Assembly (NCBI RefSeq): GCF_017696275.1
Contig: NZ_JAAORF010000001.1
Location: forward strand, 408,174-472,173
Source of the DNA: Prochlorococcus marinus XMU1405
GTDB lineage: Bacteria > Cyanobacteriota > Cyanobacteriia > PCC-6307 > Cyanobiaceae
Direction of reading: 5' to 3'
Length of the DNA stretch: 64,000 nucleotides
In this document: piece after piece, positions 45,340 through 54,292 of the stretch
How the letters are laid out: every line of letters begins with the position of its first letter
Position numbering within the stretch: the first letter of the stretch is position 1
Position numbers and translations under genes: made by a program
The notes under the pieces: model-generated
Database searches by the model: none
Seen by the model: only the letters and a program-made list of their open reading frames with translations
Told to the model about the DNA's origin: nothing

Positions 45340-45522
45340 ATGCAAGATCCTAATACTGCAAATCAAGGAGATTTAATTTTTAAACTTGATCAAGATAGAG
45401 CATGGTTATTAGAAAATCTTGATAAGGGTAAATGGCCAGAAATTAGAAGCGAACTTGCCGCACTTGAAAGAAAAATAAGCAAACTAATTATAAGTGTTCA
45501 AGAAAATAATGTTGATATTTGA
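45340..45522 (+). CDS. Small conserved hypothetical protein
   Basis: 60-aa soluble, likely helical: MQDPNTANQGDLIFKLDQDR then WLLENLDKGKWPEIRSELAA, with heptad-like leucines. No family recognised. Clean ATG start; its stop is 1 bp away from the convergent ssb stop. Confidence 0.72.
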   Translation: MQDPNTANQGDLIFKLDQDRAWLLENLDKGKWPEIRSELAALERKISKLIISVQENNVDI

Positions 45523-45523
45523 T

Positions 45524-45949
45524 TTAAAAAGGTATTTCGTCAACTTCAGGTACTAAAGGTGAACTATCCCAACTTGAATTTTTGGTGCTTTCTTTTTTTT
45601 CAAATGACTCATTATTTTCTTTTTGATCAGACTTAATAAAATTAACTGGCGATATTTGATGAATTTTTGAAGCTGTTAGTTCTGGTTGCTTTTCTTTCGT
45701 TCCGTCTTTTCTAGTGACAGAATTCATCTTTAAACGTCCCTCAATAACAATATTTTGCCCCTCCTTTAGTTCATCTACCATTTCTTGGGCAATATTTCCC
45801 CATCCTATGATCTTGAGATCTCTGGTTGGATCTTCACTACGTAATCCTTTAAAATTAACAATCATTTCTGCAATTGGAGTTTGGTTTTCTTTGGTATACC
45901 TCATTTGGGGAGCGCTATTAATGACCGCCTGAATTAAACAATGATTCAT
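45524..45949 (-). CDS. ssb: Single-stranded DNA-binding protein
   Basis: 141-aa OB-fold SSB. N-terminal NHCLIQAVINSAPQMRYTKE and VIEGRLKMNSVTRKDGTKEK form the OB core; a polar linker ends in the acidic tip VDEIPF that recruits repair and replication partners. Slightly shorter than E. coli SSB. It is divergent from cobK. Confidence 0.92.
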   Translation of the reverse strand: MNHCLIQAVINSAPQMRYTKENQTPIAEMIVNFKGLRSEDPTRDLKIIGWGNIAQEMVDELKEGQNIVIEGRLKMNSVTRKDGTKEKQPELTASKIHQISPVNFIKSDQKENNESFEKKESTKNSSWDSSPLVPEVDEIPF

Positions 45950-45977
45950 TACTTACTATTTAATTAAAGACATACTG

Positions 45978-46775
45978 ATGCAGAATCAAGGAAATTGCTA
46001 TAAAAATGTTTGGATCCTATCAGGAACTTCGGATGGACCTGTAATAGCTAATAAGCTTCTTGAACTAAATTATTCAGTCTTTGCAAGTGTTTTAACTTAT
46101 AAAGCAGGGCAAGCTTATATTGAGAATCCAAAGTTACATATCATTACGGGGAAATTAAATAATAAAGAACAAATAATTAATTTCATAAATAAAAATAAAA
46201 TCACATGCGTTGTTGATGCTACTCATCCGTTTGCGGTAATAATTTCTAAAAATCTTAATAATGCATGTAAAGAGATTAATACACCTCTTTTACTTTTTGA
46301 GAGGAAATCTCTCATAAATAAGACTAATAATTTTTTTTATATTGATGATTTAAAGGATATAAATAACGTTGATATTGAGAATAAGAATATTCTTCTTGCA
46401 ATAGGATCAAGATTCCTTAACGATACAGCTAATCATTATATGAATTGTAAAGCAAATGTATTTACAAGGATACTTCCAACTTATGAGAGTATAACTAAAG
46501 CTTTTGGCTCATGTATTCAAAATTCAAACATAGCGATACTTGAACCGAGTAAAAATAATAAAAGCATTTTAGAAAAAAAACTTTGTGATTTTTGGGAGAT
46601 AGATTATGTTTTATGCAGAGAATCTGGAAGTTATTCTCAGAAAAACTGGGAGAGTATAGTTTCTGGAAGTAAAATGAAGTTATTTTTGGTTAAAAGGCCG
46701 AAAGTTAAAAATGATTATTCTTACTCTTTTGATCAATATCATAATTTGATAAATCACATAATTAAAAAATATTGA
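45978..46775 (+). CDS. cobK: Precorrin-6A reductase (CobK/CbiJ)
   Basis: 265-aa NAD(P)H-dependent reductase of the corrin ring. N-terminal VWILSGTSDGPVIANKLLEL near 11 is the cofactor-binding loop, CVVDATHPFAVIISKNL near 76 and the C-terminal DYVLCRESGSYSQKN near 212 are family marks. It is followed 13 bp later by cutA. Other cobalamin genes in the window are cobM and cobO, none adjacent. Confidence 0.9.
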   Translation: MQNQGNCYKNVWILSGTSDGPVIANKLLELNYSVFASVLTYKAGQAYIENPKLHIITGKLNNKEQIINFINKNKITCVVDATHPFAVIISKNLNNACKEINTPLLLFERKSLINKTNNFFYIDDLKDINNVDIENKNILLAIGSRFLNDTANHYMNCKANVFTRILPTYESITKAFGSCIQNSNIAILEPSKNNKSILEKKLCDFWEIDYVLCRESGSYSQKNWESIVSGSKMKLFLVKRPKVKNDYSYSFDQYHNLINHIIKKY

Positions 46776-46788
46776 TTTTTAATTCATT

Positions 46789-47094
46789 ATGGAAGTATTA
46801 GTTATGATCACAACTGAATCAAGTAACGCAAATGCTTTGCGAATGGCTAAATTACTAATACAAAATAAGCTTGCAGCTTGTGTTTCGATAAAGCAAATTT
46901 TTTCAATTTATAAGTGGAATGATGATATTGAAGAAACTAAAGAGTTTGAAATCACAATAAAAAGTAAACTAGAATTTAGAGATTGTTTAATTGATTTCGT
47001 AAATAAAAATTCCACATATAATGTTCCTCAAATTATTTACAAAAAATACCATGCTGAGATGAAATATTATGATTGGTTTAATAAGACTATTTGA
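46789..47094 (+). CDS. cutA: Divalent-cation tolerance protein CutA
   Basis: 101-aa trimeric CutA1 protein. Typical: NALRMAKLLIQNKLAACVSI near 16, IYKWNDDIEETKEFEITIKS near 43, and YNVPQIIYKKYHAEMKYYDW near the end. Role in copper tolerance is uncertain in most bacteria. Convergent with the PfkB gene, 6 bp apart. Confidence 0.93.
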   Translation: MEVLVMITTESSNANALRMAKLLIQNKLAACVSIKQIFSIYKWNDDIEETKEFEITIKSKLEFRDCLIDFVNKNSTYNVPQIIYKKYHAEMKYYDWFNKTI

Positions 47095-47100
47095 TTAAAT

Positions 47101-48102
47101 CTATTTTATTAACTCTTTAAGATCAATATCTGATCTAGATCCTAATTCCGTAATTATTTGCCCCGCACAAATTGAAGCTATCTCTCCGCATTTTTTGAGG
47201 GAACAATTGTTTATTAATCCATGGATAAATCCTCCCGCATAGATATCTCCTGCTCCTGTAGTATCAATAATCTTGCCTTTCGTTATTGACTCAATTATTT
47301 CAACATTTTTTTTATTAACTATGAGAGAACCATTTCTTCCAAGAGTTACTATGACTAATTCACATAAGGATGATAGGTCTTCTTGGCAGCTTGCTAATTT
47401 ATCATTTTTAAATAGACTTAACACCTCGGATTCATTACAAAAAACGATATCTACATATTCATAAATTAATTCTAAGAAACTCTCACGATGCCTATCTACA
47501 CAAAATGAATCAGACAAAGAAAGGATTATTTTTGTATTAGATTGTTTTGCAATTTGGGCGGCGTTAATAAAAGCTTTTTTAGCTAATTCGCTGTCCCATA
47601 AATATCCTTCTAAATATAAATATTTACTTTCCTTAATTACAGTAAAGTCAATGTCTTTTGGCTCAAATTCTACAGATGCGCCTAGGTAAGTGCACATAGT
47701 TCTTTGTGCATCAGGTGTAACCAAAATGATTGAATGAGCTGTTGGAGCACCTGCAATAGTTGGTGGAGTATTAAATATCGTTTTACTTTTTTTTATATCG
47801 TCAGAAAAGAAATTACCAAATTGATCATTTTTGACTCTTCCTATAAACTGCACATGATTACCTAATTCTGCTAAAGAAACAACGGTATTTGCTGAGGACC
47901 CACCTGAAATTTGTTTGATAACTTTGCAATTTTCTAACAATCTCTGAGATTCATCAGAATTAATTAGATTCATTGATCCTTTATCCAGATTATTTATCTC
48001 AAGAAATTCATCTTCAATATTTACAATAATATCTACTATTGCGTTCCCGATACCAATGAGATCGACTTTTTTATGTTCAAAATGTCTAAAGGATTCCATC
48101 AT
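47101..48102 (-). CDS. PfkB family sugar/nucleoside kinase
   Basis: 333 aa. The PfkB C-terminal signature DTTGAGDIYAGGFIHGL near 290 contains the catalytic Asp and anion hole; N-terminal GIGNAIVDIIVNIED and the di-Gly GGSSANTV near 67 are typical. It resembles adenosine kinase or ribokinase-type enzymes; substrate cannot be fixed. Start ATG 48102, with a second ATG next to it. purA is 15 bp upstream, so a purine-related role is plausible. Confidence 0.85.
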   Translation of the reverse strand: MMESFRHFEHKKVDLIGIGNAIVDIIVNIEDEFLEINNLDKGSMNLINSDESQRLLENCKVIKQISGGSSANTVVSLAELGNHVQFIGRVKNDQFGNFFSDDIKKSKTIFNTPPTIAGAPTAHSIILVTPDAQRTMCTYLGASVEFEPKDIDFTVIKESKYLYLEGYLWDSELAKKAFINAAQIAKQSNTKIILSLSDSFCVDRHRESFLELIYEYVDIVFCNESEVLSLFKNDKLASCQEDLSSLCELVIVTLGRNGSLIVNKKNVEIIESITKGKIIDTTGAGDIYAGGFIHGLINNCSLKKCGEIASICAGQIITELGSRSDIDLKELIK

Positions 48103-48117
48103 TAATTTGAAACTAAA

Positions 48118-49482
<1,365 letters not shown>

Positions 49483-49509
49483 TTACTTTTAAAAAGTAAA
49501 TGAATTGTA

Positions 49510-49947
49510 TCAACTTTCTCTTAGAACCATTTTTTCAGCAAGAGAAAATTCTTTGGTTAAACGCTCCTTAAGTTTATCTGGTAAAGGTCTACTTGCAAAG
49601 TTTTTGTAATGACCTGCCATAGCATTTAATGCTGTTTGCATTGTGGTAAATGATTGTGTTTTATTCACCATCCCTCTATTTCTATATCTTGAAATATAGT
49701 CAGTTATGAGTGTAAGAGCCTCACTTCTTACTTCATCTTTATTTGGAGAATCTTTTGGAGTATCAACAGCTGTTTGTAATGTTTTAACAACTGAAATTGT
49801 ATCCTTTGTGTAGTCACCTGTCATAGCGGTTTTTGCAGCTATGGAAGGGGAACTAAATAGTGTAAAAGCAACAATTAAGGATATTGCAAAAGATATAGCT
49901 TTGATAAGATTCTTAAAAAATAATTTTGATGTCCATTTCAGTAACAT
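49510..49947 (-). CDS. psb27: Photosystem II assembly protein Psb27
   Basis: 145 aa. A signal peptide spans about 1-38 (FAISLIVAFTLFSSPSIAA), then the four-helix Psb27 domain: MTGDYTKDTISVVKTLQTAV, ALTLITDYISRYRNRGMVN and MQTALNAMAGHYKNFASRPL. Psb27 binds CP43 in the lumen during photosystem II assembly and repair. Freshwater cyanobacterial Psb27 is a lipoprotein with a lipobox Cys; this sequence has no Cys at all, so it should be soluble in the lumen. It lies 26 bp after proS on the same strand. Confidence 0.93.
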   Translation of the reverse strand: MLLKWTSKLFFKNLIKAISFAISLIVAFTLFSSPSIAAKTAMTGDYTKDTISVVKTLQTAVDTPKDSPNKDEVRSEALTLITDYISRYRNRGMVNKTQSFTTMQTALNAMAGHYKNFASRPLPDKLKERLTKEFSLAEKMVLRES

Positions 49948-49973
49948 AACTTAGCTCCCAAAAAAAATAAGCC

Positions 49974-51776
49974 TCAAGACTTATTATTGTACATTATTTC
50001 AGATTCGGAAATAAATGTTTCTAACAATTTATCAGTACTAATTTTAAGCTTAGTATTATTTGTTCTGCATAAAAGTTCTACTTCTTTATTAATAGAATCT
50101 CTGCCAATAATTATCTGAAAAGGAATACCAATTAATTCCGCATCTTTAAATTTTACTCCAGCTCTGTCGTTTCTATCATCAAGAAGGACATCAATTTTAT
50201 TAATTAAAAAGTTGTTATAGATTTGCTCAGTAAGATCACTTTGAATAGGATCTTTTAGGTTTGTTGGGATAATAATAACTTCAAAAGGAGAAATCTGGAT
50301 AGGCCAACAAATTCCTTTTTGATCATGATTCTGTTCGATAGCGGCTTGAGCTATTCTTGTCACTCCTATTCCGTAACAACCCATCCATAAATTTTTTAAC
50401 TGACCGTCCTTATCGGAGAACTTTGCATTTAATTTTTCACTATATTTCTGACCTAGTTGGAAAATATGTCCAATCTCGATACCTTTTTTTTCTTTAAGTT
50501 CTTCATCATTATAAATACTTACTTTATCTCCTTTTTTGGCATTCCTGATATCCCCAATTAGATAGTCTTTCGAATCAAAAGAAAATTCTTGAAAAACTTT
50601 ATGGAAATTAACTTTATTCCCACCACTTATAAACTTTGAAAGTTCACTTGCAGAATGATCAATTATTCTTGTCCATTTTTTTTCCCAATTAGAAGTAGCT
50701 TTAATAGTTTTATTATCTAAATCTGGCCCTATAAAACCTAAGGGTAAATCAACTAGATTTTTTTCGATAGTATTTTTGTCTTCAATCTTTTTAAGATTAA
50801 GGAGATTGAAGTGATTAAGTTTATTGATTAAGTTAAAAAGCTTTACTTCATTAATGTGTTGATCGCCTCTTATGCATGCAAGAATTGGGACCTCAAATTT
50901 ACCTTCGAACTGTGCAAGGAATATTACTACTTTAATAATCTGACTTGGGACTAAATTGTTATTATTGCAAACTTCTAGAATTGTTTTTTGATGAGGCGTT
51001 TCCAACCACTCTGCAATATTGTCTTTTAGTGGAATAGGTTTAGAGGGTAGAGAAACAGCTTTTTCGATATTGGCAGCATAAGATCCGCTTTGAGTGAACA
51101 AAATGGAATCTTCCCCAGCATCAGCAGTGACCATAAATTCTTTAGATGAAGCACCCCCAATTGCTCCACTATCAGCTTCAACCCCTACTATCTGCAGTCC
51201 ACAAGATTTAAAAATATTTTCATAAGCATTGCCCACTTTTTCATAGAAAGAAGCTAGATCGTTTTCTGAAGAATGAAAAGAATAACCATCTTTCATTATG
51301 AATTCTCTACTTCTCATCAATCCAAACCTTGGCCTTATTTCATCTCTAAATTTTGTCTGAATTTGGTAAAAACATTGAGGTAATTGCTTATAGGAGTTGA
51401 TGGTCTCTGATGCAATACTCGTGATCACCTCTTCGTGAGTTGGCGCTAAACCAAATTCTTTACCTTGTCTATCTTTGAGATTAAACATTATTCCTTCACC
51501 TGCGGTATATCCTTCCCACCTTTCACTTTTTTTCCATAAATCTGCAGGATGAAGTTGGGGTAATAGTAATTTTGTACAACCAATACTATTAAGTTCTTTC
51601 TCTATTATTTCGGATATTTTTTCAATAACTCTAAGCATTAGTGGCATGTATGCATAAATACCGCTGTTAACTCTGCGAATATACCCAGCTTTTAAGAGTA
51701 ATTGATGTGAAATAATCTCAGCTTCAGAAGGTGTGTCACGAAGTGTCCCCAGAGGAAATGAGGTGGTCACGCGCAT
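49974..51776 (-). CDS. proS: Prolyl-tRNA synthetase (bacterial type)
   Basis: 600-aa class II synthetase. Motif 1 LLLKAGYIRRVNSGIYAYMP near 26, motif 2 FRDEIRPRFGLMRSREFIMK near 138, motif 3 GCYGIGVTRIAQAAIEQN near 455, and the C-terminal anticodon-binding domain. The inserted editing domain between motifs 2 and 3 (about 240-400) is present. psb27 follows at 26 bp. Confidence 0.96.
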   Translation of the reverse strand: MRVTTSFPLGTLRDTPSEAEIISHQLLLKAGYIRRVNSGIYAYMPLMLRVIEKISEIIEKELNSIGCTKLLLPQLHPADLWKKSERWEGYTAGEGIMFNLKDRQGKEFGLAPTHEEVITSIASETINSYKQLPQCFYQIQTKFRDEIRPRFGLMRSREFIMKDGYSFHSSENDLASFYEKVGNAYENIFKSCGLQIVGVEADSGAIGGASSKEFMVTADAGEDSILFTQSGSYAANIEKAVSLPSKPIPLKDNIAEWLETPHQKTILEVCNNNNLVPSQIIKVVIFLAQFEGKFEVPILACIRGDQHINEVKLFNLINKLNHFNLLNLKKIEDKNTIEKNLVDLPLGFIGPDLDNKTIKATSNWEKKWTRIIDHSASELSKFISGGNKVNFHKVFQEFSFDSKDYLIGDIRNAKKGDKVSIYNDEELKEKKGIEIGHIFQLGQKYSEKLNAKFSDKDGQLKNLWMGCYGIGVTRIAQAAIEQNHDQKGICWPIQISPFEVIIIPTNLKDPIQSDLTEQIYNNFLINKIDVLLDDRNDRAGVKFKDAELIGIPFQIIIGRDSINKEVELLCRTNNTKLKISTDKLLETFISESEIMYNNKS

Positions 51777-51869
51777 ACAAAAAAATCCCTAGATATTATT
51801 TGATTTTATCAATTAAGATGAAAAAATAATTCAAAGTGTCTTGAGTCCCTCAACGCGGCTAGTCTAAGA

Positions 51870-51935
51870 ATGCTCTTTCTGCTAACTTCTTCAGTAATGA
51901 AGTTAAGACTCTTTAAAAAGTTCATTACTACTTAA
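51870..51935 (+). promoter_or_regulatory. Possible leader: mini-ORF with alternative hairpins
   Basis: Upstream of the 116-aa gene (ATG 51952). Two overlapping inverted repeats: TAACTTC/GAAGTTA (51883-51889 and 51899-51905) and AGTAATGAA/TTCATTACT (51893-51901 and 51921-51929). They cannot form together, as in attenuators. A 21-codon frame (ATG 51870 to TAA 51933) covers both. This could also be AT-rich chance or a repeat with no role. Confidence 0.3.
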
Positions 51936-51951
51936 TCATTTTCTTAAGTTT

Positions 51952-52302
51952 ATGGAAAATATAGATTCCAATATTTCTAGTGAAGAGGAATTAGTAGGTA
52001 TTGATGAAGTTCAAAAATTCCTAAATAGATCAAGAGCTTCTGTCTATAGGTATACAAATACAGATTTAAGAAATCTAAACCCTAGTTTTAATCCAAGAAA
52101 ATTAAATCCCGAATTTCGGACTGATCAAAAAGATCCTTTAAAATTCCATCCTAATGAAGTAGCAAGATTTGCAAAAGATATTTTAAGAATAAAGGAAGTT
52201 ACTGTAGAGGTCTTTAATACACCTTCGTCCGCTGCTCAAAATATACTGGTGCAAATATTAGACGAACTAAAATCTATTAGGTCTTTGCTAGAAAAAGAGT
52301 AA
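51952..52302 (+). CDS. Putative helix-turn-helix protein, conserved hypothetical
   Basis: 116 aa, soluble. The region GIDEVQKFLNRSRASVYRYT (about 17-36) looks like a MerR/excisionase-type winged helix entry helix. A coil-like C-terminus follows (ILVQILDELKSIRSLLEK). It may bind DNA; target unknown. Divergent from proS and preceded by a hairpin-rich leader. Start ATG 51952. Confidence 0.75.
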   Translation: MENIDSNISSEEELVGIDEVQKFLNRSRASVYRYTNTDLRNLNPSFNPRKLNPEFRTDQKDPLKFHPNEVARFAKDILRIKEVTVEVFNTPSSAAQNILVQILDELKSIRSLLEKE

Positions 52303-52398
52303 TTAAAAAGTCACCAATCAATGTTTTGATTTATTGACATTTTAAATGTAGGATAATGATGTTTAATTATCTCCTTAATCTTTACCAATTAAGAGTTC

Positions 52399-52653
52399 TT
52401 GAGTTACACGAAATCAAAGCAGTTTATTCAAAGTAAATCAAGCGAAGAATCTTCTCATGGTTCTGCTCGAAGTGATTTTGAAAGAGATGATGATGACCCC
52501 TTAAGTATAAGGAGTTTATCAATATCATCTTTAGGTATTATTTTTGCCTTTTTGACAATTTTTTTACCTTTAATAAGCATTTTAATTGGCAGACCTTTAT
52601 CTCAAGGAAACGAGATAATTCATAATCAGGATTTTACAAAAGATGGACCTTAG
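52399..52653 (+). CDS. Small single-pass membrane protein
   Basis: 84 aa from TTG 52399. A polar N-terminus rich in Ser and Asp is followed by a hydrophobic segment at about 44-66 (SLGIIFAFLTIFLPLISILI) and a short tail. It overlaps the start of the second pyrophosphatase by 11 bp, which suggests translational coupling. No family is recognised. Confidence 0.7.
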   Translation: MSYTKSKQFIQSKSSEESSHGSARSDFERDDDDPLSIRSLSISSLGIIFAFLTIFLPLISILIGRPLSQGNEIIHNQDFTKDGP

Positions 52654-53197
52654 TTCAATACCTCCATCTCCAATGAAGGGAATAGTGAATATTGTTGTTG
52701 AAATACCTGCAGGGAGTAGGAATAAATATGAATATTGCTCTGACGCAGGAATAATGGCCCTAGACAGAGTATTACATTCTTCAGTAAGGTACCCTTTTGA
52801 TTATGGTTTTATCCCAAATACCCTGGCTGAAGATGGAGCTCCCCTTGATGCAATGGTGATAATGGACGAACCTACTTTTGCCGGTTGTCTAATAAAAGCT
52901 AGACCTATTGGAGTTTTGGATATGCATGATTGTGGTGCATATGATGGAAAACTTTTATGTGTGCCTATTGCTAATCCTAGGCAGGCTAACATAGTGAGTA
53001 TTAATCAAATTGCTCCTAATCAGCTCGAGGATGTTGCAGAATTTTTTAGAACAAGTAAAGGACTCGATGGAAGAACAGTTCAAATTGATGGTTGGAGGGA
53101 TTTTGATGTAGTGGAAAATTTATTGAAAAGTTGTATGCCTCTAAAAAAGAAAAACTTTAAAGTACTTAAGAAATCAAATATTAGTAAATTAAATTGA
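52643..53197 (+). CDS. Family I pyrophosphatase homologue with altered active site
   Basis: 184 aa, close to the usual cyanobacterial PPase in length and framework (VEIPAGSRNKYEY, ALDRVLHSSVRYPFDYGFIP). But the segment matching E. coli Asp65-Gly-Asp67 reads DGAPLD, so Ala66 replaces the general-base Asp67; and FFRTSKG has Ser138 where Tyr141 is expected. Asp96, Asp101 and Lys103 remain. It may therefore be inactive or changed in function, while the gene at 37315 supplies PPase activity. Start ATG 52643. Confidence 0.88.
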   Translation: MDLSSIPPSPMKGIVNIVVEIPAGSRNKYEYCSDAGIMALDRVLHSSVRYPFDYGFIPNTLAEDGAPLDAMVIMDEPTFAGCLIKARPIGVLDMHDCGAYDGKLLCVPIANPRQANIVSINQIAPNQLEDVAEFFRTSKGLDGRTVQIDGWRDFDVVENLLKSCMPLKKKNFKVLKKSNISKLN

Positions 53198-53550
53198 ATA
53201 AAATAATTTTTTATAGTTATTTAAAATGCTCTACATGCCGAAAAGCTGCAAAGTGGCTTGAAAGCAAAGATTTTGAATTTCAGTTAATTGATATTGTAAA
53301 AGAACCTCCACTAGTTAATTATTTAAATCTAGCTTTGGAACAATACTCTGATGATAAGAAAAGTATTTTCAATACAAGAGGTAAAGCCTTTAAAACTCTT
53401 GATCTTGATATTGATCGTTTGTCAAAGGAAGAAATTATTCAACTTCTTTTAAGTGATGGCAAATTAATAAAAAGACCATTTTTGATTTACGAATTGAAAA
53501 AAGTAATATTAGGTTTTAACGAAATTGAATATGCAAAACAATTTAAATAA
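53194..53550 (+). CDS. ArsC/Spx-family thioredoxin-like protein
   Basis: 118 aa. A Cys-x2-Cys redox motif is in YLKCSTCRKAAKWL at about 9-22, followed by the ArsC-type fold (LIDIVKEPP near 36, LIKRPFLIY near 90). Spx and YffB-type members regulate transcription or have no arsenate reductase activity; no further assignment is possible. The start is TTG 53194, overlapping the preceding stop by 4 bp. Confidence 0.87.
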   Translation: MNKIIFYSYLKCSTCRKAAKWLESKDFEFQLIDIVKEPPLVNYLNLALEQYSDDKKSIFNTRGKAFKTLDLDIDRLSKEEIIQLLLSDGKLIKRPFLIYELKKVILGFNEIEYAKQFK

Positions 53551-53579
53551 GTCTAGAAAATCAGGACTTGATTAATCCT

Positions 53580-54239
53580 ATGCCTAGTTCCATAAAAAGT
53601 TTTTTTAAAGAATGGGGTCTACTAATTCTATTAACTTTTTTTGTTTCTTCTTGTAGATCATTTTTTGCAGAACCACGTTATATCCCTTCTGGTTCAATGC
53701 TCCCAGAATTACAAATAAATGATAGGTTAATTATTGAAAAATTTTCGATAAGAAACTCTTTACCAAAAAGAGGAGATATTGTCGTTTTTAACTCACCTTA
53801 CTCGTTTGATAAAAAGTTAATTTCCTCAAGATCTAAGCCTTTACCAAATAAAAGATATTGTTTTTTTATGAGTTTTCCTCCAATGTCGTTTATTCCTGGT
53901 TTGAGGGATCAAGCTTGCGATGCTTATATTAAAAGAGTGGTGGCCCTCCCAGGAGAAATTGTAAGTGTAAAGTCTAATGGTGAATTAATAATAAATAATA
54001 AATTAATTCCTGAACCCTATGTCTCTTATAAGTGCTCATTATCCCTATTTAATAATTGTGGTAAATTTGAAAACATAAAAGTGCCAGAAGATCATTTTTT
54101 AGTTTTAGGTGATAATAGGGCAAATAGCTGGGATGGAAGATATTGGCCTGGAAGTAAATTTCTTCATAAAAAAGAGATAATTGGTAAAGCATATTTCAGA
54201 TTTTGGCCTCTTAGTCAAGTTGGCTTTTTCAGTAAATGA
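53580..54239 (+). CDS. lepB: Signal peptidase I
   Basis: 219 aa from ATG 53580 (a TTG at 53568 would add four residues). One N-terminal membrane anchor (about 8-27, WGLLILLTFFVSSCRSFFA). Catalytic Ser in YIPSGSMLPEL near 39 and Lys in YIKRVVALPGE near 118 form the Ser/Lys dyad; GDNRANSWDGRYWPG near 177 is box E. It cleaves Sec signal peptides at the membrane surface. Confidence 0.95.
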   Translation: MPSSIKSFFKEWGLLILLTFFVSSCRSFFAEPRYIPSGSMLPELQINDRLIIEKFSIRNSLPKRGDIVVFNSPYSFDKKLISSRSKPLPNKRYCFFMSFPPMSFIPGLRDQACDAYIKRVVALPGEIVSVKSNGELIINNKLIPEPYVSYKCSLSLFNNCGKFENIKVPEDHFLVLGDNRANSWDGRYWPGSKFLHKKEIIGKAYFRFWPLSQVGFFSK

Positions 54240-54292
54240 AGCCTTTCCCCTACCTCTGACTTTATCAAAATAAATTTTTAACAAGGCTTAAT

